From contig JAQGJF010000529.1 of the NCBI GenBank assembly GCA_028290765.1, forward strand, positions 1-10,994: 10,994 nucleotides of DNA. Reading direction: 5' to 3'. This document shows, one piece after another, positions 1 through 5,290 of this stretch. A program made the translations under genes and the position numbers. The DNA is from Tardiphaga sp. (GTDB lineage Bacteria; Pseudomonadota; Alphaproteobacteria; Rhizobiales; Xanthobacteraceae). The stretch's first letter is position 1. The number at the start of each line of letters is the position of its first letter. The notes beneath the pieces were generated by a model, which saw only the letters and a list, made by a program, of their open reading frames with translations, made no database searches and was not told where the DNA came from.

Positions 1-759
1 GCCGCGATGCGGCGATCCGGAAACGTCCATGAAGTCCTGGGTGCGGCAGAACGCGTCGATCGCTTCGGCGACGAAACCATGCGACCACGTCTTGCGGGCA
101 CGCTCGATCTGCACCACCCGGTCCGAGCCGGCGCTTTCGGCTTCCTGCAGGATGCGGGCATAGGTTTCGGAGAGTTTTGTGTTGGTGAATAGCGTGCCGG
201 GTTTCGGCACTTCATTGTTCGGCAAATACACCGCCGCCGAGGTCGGCCAATGCTTGCGGAACAATTGCTCGACGGTGGCGATGGTCGCCGAGGCGCGCTC
301 GACCAAGGGATAGCCGTCGCGCGCATAGGCGATCGCCGGCTCCAGCACGTCGCGCAACCGCAGGGTGCCGTAGTCGCGCAGCAGCAGCATCCAGGATTCG
401 AACGTGCCAGGCACGCAGGCGGCGAGCAGTCCGGTGCCCGGCACCATCTCGAGGCCCTCGCTGCGGTAATGCGCAATCGTGGCACCGGCCGGCGCGGGGC
501 CCTGCCCGCAAATCACTTCGGTCTGCCCGCGCTTCACGTCGTGCACGATGATCGGCACGTCACCGCCCGGCCCGTTCAGATGCGGCTCGACCACCTGCAG
601 GGTAAAGGCGGTGGCGACGCCGGCGTCGAAGGCGTTACCGCCCTTTTCCAGGATGCCCATGCCGACCGCGGTGGCGATCCAGTGGGTCGAGGTGACGACC
701 CCAAAGGTGCCTTCGATTTCGGGCCGGGTGGTGAACGGATCAGGATTGATATTGCCCAT
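1..759 (-). CDS. Gamma-glutamyltransferase-family protein, N-terminal part (cut by window edge)
   Basis: An open frame of 253 codons starts at ATG 759 and runs off the left edge. Residues 21-75 hold the large-subunit N-terminal signature of the gamma-glutamyltranspeptidase family: VTSTHWIA, then GILEKGGNAFDAGVATAF, then VVEPHLNGPGGD. Known members are Ntn-hydrolases that self-cleave before a catalytic Thr, and they hydrolyse or transfer gamma-glutamyl groups, for example of glutathione. That Thr lies in the missing half. One oddity is visible. At the position where E. coli Ggt has the substrate-carboxylate Arg (the FREMAP segment), this protein reads C84-G-Q-G-P-A-P, so the Arg appears replaced by Gln. 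Many bacterial GGT-like proteins may prefer other amides. No secretion signal is seen at this start, which suggests a cytoplasmic form. No strong ribosome binding site is visible, so the start is likely but not certain. The family is secure; the substrate is not. Confidence 0.88.
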   Translation of the reverse strand, partial: MGNINPDPFTTRPEIEGTFGVVTSTHWIATAVGMGILEKGGNAFDAGVATAFTLQVVEPHLNGPGGDVPIIVHDVKRGQTEVICGQGPAPAGATIAHYRSEGLEMVPGTGLLAACVPGTFESWMLLLRDYGTLRLRDVLEPAIAYARDGYPLVERASATIATVEQLFRKHWPTSAAVYLPNNEVPKPGTLFTNTKLSETYARILQEAESAGSDRVVQIERARKTWSHGFVAEAIDAFCRTQDFMDVSGSPHRG

Positions 760-872
760 GTGGGTCCAGTTTCTTCTGCGCGGGCGACGTTGCCAGCGGC
801 GCACTTGAGCACAGCTCGGTTGGTATGCCAACTACCAGCCGGGCCGATATCGGGAGGAACTACGCCCGCCAC

Positions 873-917
873 GTCCTGAGCCTCATCCAGAGGAGCATCG
901 CGTAGCGATGCGTCTCC
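873..917. repeat. Interspersed palindromic element, copy 1
   Basis: The core is a perfect hairpin: GCATCGC (895-901), loop GTA, GCGATGC (905-911). It is flanked by GTCCTGAG and CATCC on the left and GTCTC on the right. From memory, the pattern of GAGGAGCATCGCG followed by GCGATGCGTCTC is a dispersed extragenic palindrome of Bradyrhizobium-type genomes. The copy is imperfect at its outer ends. Confidence 0.65.
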
Positions 918-970
918 CGCGACAACGGTGGAGCCGTTGCGCGTGGATGGCCGCGAGTGATGCGTCCTGG

Positions 971-1010
971 CCATCCTTCGAGACGCGGCCAAGAGGCCGC
1001 TCCTGGGGCA
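971..1010. repeat. Interspersed palindromic element, copy 2
   Basis: CCATCCTTCGAGAC is followed by a perfect hairpin GCGGCC (985-990), AAGA, GGCCGC (995-1000), then GCTCCT. This has the same outer design as the element near 873-917 (CATCCTTCGAGAC ... GCTCCT) with a different inner stem, as expected for a family of extragenic palindromes. The right outer arm has decayed to TGGGGCA. Confidence 0.6.
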
Positions 1011-1080
1011 GCCTTGTCGGCTCCAGGCGCAGAGGCCGTCCGCGCAAGCTGGCGGTGTGATCGAACGGTCGCTGCGCTCG

Positions 1081-1230
1081 TCAGTGGCGCTTGAAATACT
1101 GCACTTCGCGCTCGTGCTTCTCGGCCGCCGCCCGAGAACCGAATGTTCCCAGGTTTCGCCGTTTGCCGGTCCTGGGATCGGTCTTGCGCGAGTAAAGCCG
1201 ATATTGGCCGCTCTTGAGTTTCCGGATCAT
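1081..1230 (-). CDS. 49-residue basic conserved-type hypothetical protein
   Basis: The likely start is ATG 1230, because GGAG lies 8 bases before it. An upstream in-frame ATG at 1272 has no ribosome binding site. The product has 49 residues and is strongly basic. It starts MIRKLKSGQYRLYSRKTD, then has a turn PRTGKRRNLGTF (19-30) and an acidic/basic helix AAAEKHEREVQYFKRH (34-49). This beta-strand, beta-hairpin, helix order with a G-K-R-R...GTF turn resembles the small AP2-like DNA-binding domain at the N-terminus of some phage integrases, but the resemblance is only a visual one. I have an impression of similar tiny orphan proteins in rhizobia and other bacteria; no function is known to me. 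It is transcribed away from the MarR gene and is separated from the gamma-glutamyltransferase gene by a repeat-rich spacer. Confidence 0.7.
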   Translation of the reverse strand: MIRKLKSGQYRLYSRKTDPRTGKRRNLGTFGSRAAAEKHEREVQYFKRH

Positions 1231-1381
1231 GATCTGCGCTCCGATACGCTGCGGATTCACCTCAAGAAACATCGCAGCGCAAGACTCGTTCCATCCATGA
1301 ATGATGCTTCAGTGTGCGTGTCAGGGCCGGGCTTGCCCTGACCACTGCGCTTTTCCGACGGCGCTGAAGGCCCACGCGCAA

Positions 1382-1421
1382 ATACATCGCATGCGATATA
1401 ATTATTGCGCATGCGATGTAT
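1382..1421 (+). promoter_or_regulatory. MarR-type operator enclosing the -10 box of the marR operon
   Basis: A 14-base arm ATACATCGCATGCG (1382-1395) is repeated exactly in inverted form as CGCATGCGATGTAT (1408-1421) with 12 bases between. The spacer holds TATAAT (1397-1402), a perfect -10 box. No good -35 hexamer lies 16-18 bases upstream. Each arm also centres on its own small palindrome around GCATGC; the left one, ATCGCATGCGAT (1386-1397), is perfect. The layout fits two MarR dimers bound on either side of the -10 box, shutting off their own promoter. This is inference from position and symmetry. Confidence 0.85.
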
Positions 1422-1439
1422 CTGTGCTTTGAAGGGCGC

Positions 1440-1871
1440 ATGACGGCACCCGATCAACGGCTGATCTGGCTTCTCTCGCGCGCGCAGCGGCGGGTCATGG
1501 CGCAGTCGGATGCGGCGATTGCCGGGCTTGGCCTGACGTCGACGCAGGCCGGTGCCTTGTTCTGCATCCGCAGCGAGGATGGCGTCACCGTCAGCGAGCT
1601 GGCGGATCAGCTCGATCTCGCCCAGTCCGCGGCATCCGGCCTGGCGCAGCGGCTCGAGACCGCCGGTCTGGTGACGCGATCGCCTCATCCGGAAGACGGG
1701 CGCTCGGTGCGCCTCGTGCTGACCAGATCCGGACGCAAACGGCGCGAGGACGCGATCAAGATCGCGCATGCCGGCAACGAGGCGCTGCGCGCGGGGTTCA
1801 GCAACACGGAAATCGCCACCGTGGCGCGCTGGCTGGCGCGCATCGGAACAGCAACGGAGACCGACAAATGA
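1440..1871 (+). CDS. MarR-family transcriptional repressor
   Basis: The protein has 143 residues, usual for MarR. Residues 4-30 form the N-terminal dimerisation helix. Residues 50-100 form the winged helix: TVSELADQLDLAQSAASG with recognition helix near 60-75, then a wing with PEDGRSVRLVLT (84-95) carrying the Asp/Arg pair typical of the family. A longer frame begins at ATG 1416, but that codon lies inside the operator and only a few bases after the expected transcription start. ATG 1440 has GAAGG just upstream and leaves a leader of about 30 bases, so I prefer it. Its stop overlaps the next start as ATGA, so both genes are translationally coupled. MarR proteins usually release DNA on binding a small aromatic or acyl-CoA ligand. 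Given the partner gene, a CoA thioester or its precursor is a reasonable guess. Confidence 0.93.
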   Translation: MTAPDQRLIWLLSRAQRRVMAQSDAAIAGLGLTSTQAGALFCIRSEDGVTVSELADQLDLAQSAASGLAQRLETAGLVTRSPHPEDGRSVRLVLTRSGRKRREDAIKIAHAGNEALRAGFSNTEIATVARWLARIGTATETDK

Positions 1872-2638
1872 CCGACCACATCAAGACGACGACGCAGGAC
1901 GGCATCCTCGAAATCATTTTCGCGCGGCCCGATAAGAAAAATGCGCTGTCCAACGCCATGTACCGCAAGGCCTCGGACGCGCTCGAAGGTGCCCAGACCG
2001 ACAGCGCGATCCGCGTCGTGCTGCTGAGCAGCGAAGGCGACGCCTTTACCTCCGGCAACGACCTGGCCGACTTCGCCGGCGTGGCCGCGGGCGGACGCGA
2101 GGAACTGCAGGCCGCCCGGTTCATCCGCGTGCTGGCCAATGCCGAGAAGCCGCTGATCGCGGCGGTGCCCGGCCTCGCCGTGGGCGTCGGCACGACGATG
2201 CTGCTGCATTGCGACCTGGTGTTCGTGGCCGATACCGCCAAACTTTCCGCGCCGTTCGTCAATCTGGCGCTGGTGCCGGAGGCCGCATCGAGCCTGTTGC
2301 TGACCGCGCGGATCGGTCATGCCCGCGCCTTCGCCCTGTTTGCGATGGGCGAATCCCTCAGCGGCGCCGAAGCCCTCACCCTCGGGATTGCCAACAAGAT
2401 GCTGCCGAAGGACGAGGTCATCCCGGCGGCACGGGCCGCGGCGCGTGCGCTGGCCGAAAAGCCGCTCGGCGCCGTCGTGGCCACCAAGAAGCTGATGCGC
2501 GAGAGCGAGGCGATCCTGGCGCGCATGGCGCAGGAGGGCAAGGTGTTCGGCGAGCGCCTCAAGACCGCCGAAGCGCGTGAGGTCTTCAGCGCGTTTGCCG
2601 AACGGCGGCCACCGAACTTTACCAAACTGGCGTCGTAG
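1868..2638 (+). CDS. Crotonase-fold enoyl-CoA hydratase/isomerase family enzyme
   Basis: The protein has 256 residues, normal for a single-domain crotonase. The oxyanion-hole segments are present: AFTSGNDLADF (59-69) and AAVPGLAVGVGTTMLL (98-113). The two Glu residues of classical enoyl-CoA hydratase (rat Glu144 and Glu164) are missing: their positions read Thr109/110 and Phe130. Glu138 sits in LVPEAASS (135-142), the place of the single catalytic Glu in Delta3,Delta2-enoyl-CoA isomerases of the ECI2/PECI type. I therefore infer isomerase-like rather than hydratase activity, acting on CoA thioesters in fatty- or aromatic-acid breakdown. The start overlaps the MarR stop (ATGA), giving a two-gene operon under MarR control. 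Family certain; reaction inferred. Confidence 0.93.
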   Translation: MTDHIKTTTQDGILEIIFARPDKKNALSNAMYRKASDALEGAQTDSAIRVVLLSSEGDAFTSGNDLADFAGVAAGGREELQAARFIRVLANAEKPLIAAVPGLAVGVGTTMLLHCDLVFVADTAKLSAPFVNLALVPEAASSLLLTARIGHARAFALFAMGESLSGAEALTLGIANKMLPKDEVIPAARAAARALAEKPLGAVVATKKLMRESEAILARMAQEGKVFGERLKTAEAREVFSAFAERRPPNFTKLAS

Positions 2639-2724
2639 CCAGACCGCTCCGAAGGAAGTGATTGCCAGCCCGGAACTCCTTGTGGGACTCGTGACTTGAT
2701 GTTGACATAGGCTGGCTGCACTCG

Positions 2725-2893
2725 ATGATGGACTGGCGCGTGATCGCGCTCGGCCTCGTCTACATTGGCGCCAACATCCGCAATACGGGCTGAGCTTCTT
2801 CCTGCCGTAGATCGTCAAGGCGTTCGGCGTGTCGAATGTCACCGCTGGATTCATTACCGCGGTGCCTTATGTGGTCGGCGCGATCGGTCTCGC
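2725..2893 (+). pseudogene. Fragment of an MFS transporter (phthalate/4-hydroxyphenylacetate permease type)
   Basis: Two frames together spell a middle segment of an anion:cation-symporter-type MFS protein. The first frame gives DWRVIALGLVYIGANIRN, and after a shift at about 2785-2790 the second gives GLSFFLP, stop, IVKAFGVSN (about 2788-2836), then TAGFITAVPYVVGAIG. Restoring one T in AATACGGG gives the usual N-Y-G-L-S, and the TAG at 2808-2810 stands where the family has a Gln codon (CAG). So there is one single-base deletion and one nonsense mutation, and the gene is missing both ends: a full protein would have about 430 residues. Similarity stops near 2893. The fragment lies just after the MarR/crotonase operon in the same direction, so it may be the relic of that pathway's uptake protein. 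Confidence 0.8.
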
Positions 2894-2920
2894 GCCAGCT
2901 CCCAAAAACGCAAAGCGCCC

Positions 2921-3190
2921 TCACCGTCCTTGCCTTTGAAGTTTCTGCGCATCCAGTTCGTGCGCTGCAGTAGCGGGGTGCGCCGCCTCACGCGGGAATA
3001 CCGTCACGTTGGCGTGCGGGACATCCATTTCAGAGCCGGGATTCGGCCCGGCCTGCAGCATGCCGTCATCGCGAACCGAGACTTGCGAAAGCGGACAGGC
3101 GACCGCGCCTTCGAGCAAGCCGCGAAGCTTCGGATGCAAGCCCTCACCACGCGAGGCAGCAAGTGCGTTGAACTGATGGAAAGAGGTCAT
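2921..3190 (-). CDS. Hypothetical 89-residue protein
   Basis: I do not recognise this protein. Start ATG 3190 is chosen because AGAGGAG lies six bases upstream, one of the best ribosome binding sites in the window; the frame extends further upstream but without such a site. The product begins MTSFHQFNALAASRGEG, has a likely helix HPKLRGLLEGAVAC (19-32), then a stretch rich in Gly, Pro and Val (40-70), and a C-terminal helix-like AATAAHELDAQKLQRQGR region. No signal peptide, membrane segment or metal motif is visible. It is isolated, between an MFS remnant and a repeat-bearing spacer. The long plus-strand frame opposite it has no ribosome binding site and looks like a high-GC shadow. Confidence 0.5.
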   Translation of the reverse strand: MTSFHQFNALAASRGEGLHPKLRGLLEGAVACPLSQVSVRDDGMLQAGPNPGSEMDVPHANVTVFPREAAHPATAAHELDAQKLQRQGR

Positions 3191-3243
3191 TTCCGACTCC
3201 TCTGCTGTTACGTATCCAGCCTGGAGTATCGGCGGTGGGTGGT

Positions 3244-3265
3244 CACTCCGTTTTCTGCTTTCAAA
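3244..3265 (-). repeat. 22-base motif, copy A (inverted)
   Basis: Read on the minus strand this is TTTGAAAGC, then AGAAAACGGAGTG. It has the same length as the copies at 3437 and 3823 and differs from their consensus at only two positions. Together with the copy at 3437 it forms inverted ends around a 215-base stretch. Confidence 0.6.
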
Positions 3266-3436
3266 ACGACTTCTGTGTTCCGGGGAATGTTCCCTCGATT
3301 TCGGCAGTTTCGGAATCAAGAAACGGAGTGTGTGTTCTGTACGAATTACCGAGCTTGGGCGCACCAGATTGGCCCAGGCCCATGGCTCGTCGCAAATCGT
3401 ACTACGGCGGCCTCACGAGGTTCGCGGCGGTCTGGG

Positions 3437-3458
3437 TTTGAAAGCGAGAACCGGAGTG
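3437..3458 (+). repeat. 22-base motif, copy B
   Basis: TTTGAAAGC is followed by GAGAACCGGAGTG. It is aligned without gaps to copies A (3244-3265) and C (3823-3844). It lies upstream of the small gene at 3531. Confidence 0.6.
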
Positions 3459-3530
3459 CGCGGCCAAAGAACTGCGTTTTGGTAAAATCGAGGGCCGCCG
3501 CCGAGCGGCGTGCGCGAAAGCAGGTTCGAA

Positions 3531-3764
3531 ATGGCTGGCCGAGCGAGGATCGCGGCAAACGACGCGAAACGACGCAAGGTTCCGCCCGTCCCGAGGAAGG
3601 ACGAGGAGATCCGCGCGAGGACATTTGCGCTGGAGTGCATCGCCAACCTGGTCGAGGAAGGCCTCGCTCGGATGGAGTATCACGCAGACGGCAAGAGCGA
3701 ATTGCGTCTCGCGACCGGCGAAATCTATCGCCTGGGCGTGAACTCGCTGCGTCGCACCGCCTGA
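3531..3764 (+). CDS. Hypothetical 77-residue protein
   Basis: I do not recognise a named family. The frame can start at GTG 3510 or ATG 3531. I choose the ATG because it gives a natural N-terminus (MAGRARIAAN), although the upstream AGG is a modest ribosome binding site. The first 30 residues are very basic (DAKRRKVPPVPRKDEE). A helix follows (EIRARTFALECIANLVEEGLARM, 26-48), and then a short beta-like end, LRLATGEIYRLGVNSLRR (58-75). Small rhizobial orphan proteins ending in a '...TGE-x-Y-x-LG...' pattern are familiar to me, but without a function. A TAAAAT sequence at 3483-3488 could be a -10 box. There are no membrane segments. Confidence 0.55.
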   Translation: MAGRARIAANDAKRRKVPPVPRKDEEIRARTFALECIANLVEEGLARMEYHADGKSELRLATGEIYRLGVNSLRRTA

Positions 3765-3822
3765 CACCGGGGCATGAAACAGGACAGCGTCATCAGCCCG
3801 AGCGTCGCTGCGTCGGTTCGAG

Positions 3823-3844
3823 TTTGAAAGCAAGAAACGGATCG
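3823..3844 (+). repeat. 22-base motif, copy C
   Basis: TTTGAAAGC is followed by AAGAAACGGATCG, ungapped against copies A and B with two changes at the right end. It lies about 60 bases upstream of the ATG of the 119-residue protein, a placement similar to that of copy B relative to the gene at 3531. Confidence 0.55.
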
Positions 3845-3905
3845 CTTGCTCGTCCTCATTCGCCTCTATGTGGCTTTGGGTGTCGAAATAATTGGAGCCG
3901 AAATC

Positions 3906-4265
3906 ATGAACAAGATCGGTCTCGCCACAACTGATGCTGAAGAGCTTGCCCGCCGCCGAAGAATGGCGGCTGCGAGGCAAACCCGGGAAAGCGAGCGGAC
4001 CTCGTTGCTCCTGAAGCTTGTCCGGACGGAGCGGCAAGCCGATCAGTTACGCGAGTGGATCTCGCAGCGGAAAGCAGACGATGAGGCCACGCCGGAAATG
4101 CAACGCCTGGTGGATTGGGCAAGGGCCAGATTGTCAGGGATGGAAGGGTTCCTCGATTCTCTGGAACTCTCGCGACTACTCCACACCCGCAATCTCTTTC
4201 CGGAAGTTGATGATCTCGTCGATCCACTTGGCGAGCCACCGCCACCGCGTCCATGGGGTCGATGA
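3906..4265 (+). CDS. Hypothetical 119-residue, mostly helical protein
   Basis: Start ATG 3906 is supported by GGAG eight bases upstream; the longer TTG-started frame from 3846 lacks one. The protein is soluble and helical. A basic segment ELARRRRMAAARQTRESERT (13-32) leads into heptad-like helices (LLLKLVRTERQADQLREWISQRK and EMQRLVDWARARLSGMEGFL) that could form a small coiled coil or helical hairpin. It ends in an acidic/Pro-rich tail, NLFPEVDDLVDPLGEPPPPRPWGR. The WARARL helix plus the 'DPLGEPPP..PWG' tail resemble a small conserved hypothetical family that I recall from Bradyrhizobium genomes, with no known role. The tail may be a binding peptide, which is a guess. No neighbour is co-transcribed in an obvious way. 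Confidence 0.65.
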   Translation: MNKIGLATTDAEELARRRRMAAARQTRESERTSLLLKLVRTERQADQLREWISQRKADDEATPEMQRLVDWARARLSGMEGFLDSLELSRLLHTRNLFPEVDDLVDPLGEPPPPRPWGR

Positions 4266-4364
4266 CACGGAAGAACATCACCGCGGCGTCTGCAACCTCG
4301 GCTGGGCGTTTCACACACATCTGCGACGGATCACTGACCGATACAGACTGGATTAGCGCACAGC

Positions 4365-4463
4365 GCCAGCTCCGTCATTGCGAGGAGCACTTGCGACGAC
4401 GCAATCCAGTCTTTCCTTGTGACTCTGGATTGCTTCGCAAGAGCTCGCAATGACGGAGCTGGC
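4365..4463. repeat. 99-base palindromic interspersed element
   Basis: The outer arms are perfect over 20 bases: GCCAGCTCCGTCATTGCGAG (4365-4384) and its inverse (4444-4463). Inside, TTGCGA (4391-4396) pairs with TCGCAA (4435-4440), and GCAATCCAG (4401-4409) pairs with CTGGATTGC (4425-4433). The central loop is about 15 bases. The words CGTCATTGCGAGGAGC and CTGGATTGCTTCGC are, from memory, the hallmark of a widespread extragenic palindrome found in many copies in Bradyrhizobium and some other bacteria. It does not encode a protein. It could fold as a long RNA hairpin in either direction. Confidence 0.85.
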
Positions 4464-4609
4464 ATTTATCGCGAGTTGCCAAGCACAAACCGTTGCACGG
4501 TCTTACGCCGGAAAGCAGGATCGAGGGAGCGGCCTGATTGCCTTATCGTCGAGGATGCGCTGGGCCGAGACTATCGGCATCCGCCCATGTGCGGCCCGAT
4601 GACCGTGTC

Positions 4610-4630
4610 CGCGCAAATTCGATTTGCGCG
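4610..4630. repeat. 9-bp perfect hairpin
   Basis: CGCGCAAAT (4610-4618), loop TCG, ATTTGCGCG (4622-4630). There is no T-run on either side, so it is not a standard terminator. It lies about 85 bases before the cytidylyltransferase start and might be an operator, an attenuator or part of another interspersed element. Confidence 0.5.
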
Positions 4631-4714
4631 TCATGAAGCGGAGCGCTCGCCATCGCATGGCATCCTAGATTTGCCCTGACGAAATCATCGGCACCTCCAG
4701 GGAAAGCCAACATC

Positions 4715-5182
4715 ATGATCCGAATTGGATACGCGCCAGGCGCGTTCGACCTCTTTCACATCGGCCATCTCAATTTGCTTCGGCGCGCCAAGGAGCGCTG
4801 CGATTATCTGATTGCCGGCGTCGTTTCCGACGAAGTCCTCATCGCCCACAAGGGAGTGACGCCCGTCGTTCCGCTCGTCGAGCGAATCGAGATCGTGCGC
4901 AACTGCCGCTATGTCGACGCCGCGCATGGGGCGATGATCGACGACAAGCTCGAGATCTGGCGCGACCTACGGTTCAATGTTTTCTTCAAGGGAGACGACT
5001 GGCAAGGCACCGAGAAGGGCATCCTCCTGGAACGGCGGTTCGCCGAGATCGGCGTCGAGGTCGCCTATTTCTCCTACACGCTGGCGACCTCCAGCAGCCG
5101 GTTGCGCAAGACCCTGCAAAATATCGACGAGCTGGCTCGAAGCCATGCGGCCGGAACGCCCGAACTGCGACTTGCCGTTTGA
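4715..5182 (+). CDS. TagD-like glycerol-3-phosphate/sugar-phosphate cytidylyltransferase
   Basis: The protein has 155 residues and one nucleotidyltransferase domain of the HIGH superfamily. It begins with the Rossmann strand IRIGYAPGAFDLFHIGHLNLL: HIGH is at 15-18, where it binds the nucleotide phosphates. It continues with AKERCDYLIAGVVSDE (25-40) and FFKGDDWQGT (90-99), matching the GDDW-x-G of B. subtilis TagD. The closing motif RTEGISTT of TagD is changed here to Y121-T-L-A-T-S-S-S-R, so the usual catalytic Arg appears replaced by Tyr while the Ser/Thr run remains. CDP transfer to glycerol 3-phosphate or a related phosphate is the family reaction; the altered motif leaves the true substrate open. 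The ribosome binding site GGGA is about 12 bases upstream. No polysaccharide or lipid genes are nearby. Confidence 0.85.
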   Translation: MIRIGYAPGAFDLFHIGHLNLLRRAKERCDYLIAGVVSDEVLIAHKGVTPVVPLVERIEIVRNCRYVDAAHGAMIDDKLEIWRDLRFNVFFKGDDWQGTEKGILLERRFAEIGVEVAYFSYTLATSSSRLRKTLQNIDELARSHAAGTPELRLAV

Positions 5183-5290
5183 ATCAGGAATCGGGTGGCC
5201 GGTTCCGGCCCGCAGCCTAGAGTGACCTGATGACGCCTTCGGCGATCATGACGACGCGCCCCGGTCACCCAATTAGAGCAGAGAACGATC

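Larger units (their letters stand above)
760..1080. other. Repeat-bearing spacer without a gene
   Basis: This 321-base gap separates two minus-strand genes. I see no credible coding frame and no RNA gene. It holds two palindromic elements (about 873-917 and 971-1010) described separately. The part next to 760 should carry the promoter of the gamma-glutamyltransferase-family gene, but no clear -35/-10 pair stands out. Confidence 0.6.
3191..3530. other. Spacer with short repeats
   Basis: There is no convincing gene in these 340 bases. The spacer contains two copies of the 22-base motif in inverted orientation (3244-3265 minus, 3437-3458 plus) and a weaker relative at 3308-3330. The minus-strand promoter of the 3190-2921 gene must lie at its left end. 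A 19-codon frame at 3382-3441 (MARRKSYYGGLTRF...) is possible but unsupported. Confidence 0.5.
4266..4714. other. Intergenic region with two palindromes
   Basis: No gene is credible in these 449 bases; the short frames here have no ribosome binding site. The region holds a 99-base palindromic element (4365-4463) and a tight hairpin (4610-4630). The stretch just before 4715 supplies the ribosome binding site GGGA of the cytidylyltransferase gene. Confidence 0.6.

Noticed and set aside
1685..2854. 389-codon open frame on the minus strand
   Set aside because: It lies opposite the MarR and crotonase genes, whose families are clear, and its translation is typical antisense Arg/Gly/His-rich text.
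3382..3441. 19-codon frame MARRKSYYGGLTRF...
   Set aside because: There is only a weak AGG upstream, it is very short, and it ends inside the 22-base repeat. It cannot be told from chance.
2765..3934. 389-codon open frame on the plus strand
   Set aside because: It has no ribosome binding site and an Arg-rich, low-complexity translation, and it overlaps a broken MFS fragment and two better-supported small genes. It is a high-GC shadow.
5197..5210. GGCCGG TT CCGGCC stem after the cytidylyltransferase gene
   Set aside because: It has a tiny loop and no T-run. High GC makes such stems frequent, so I do not call a terminator.
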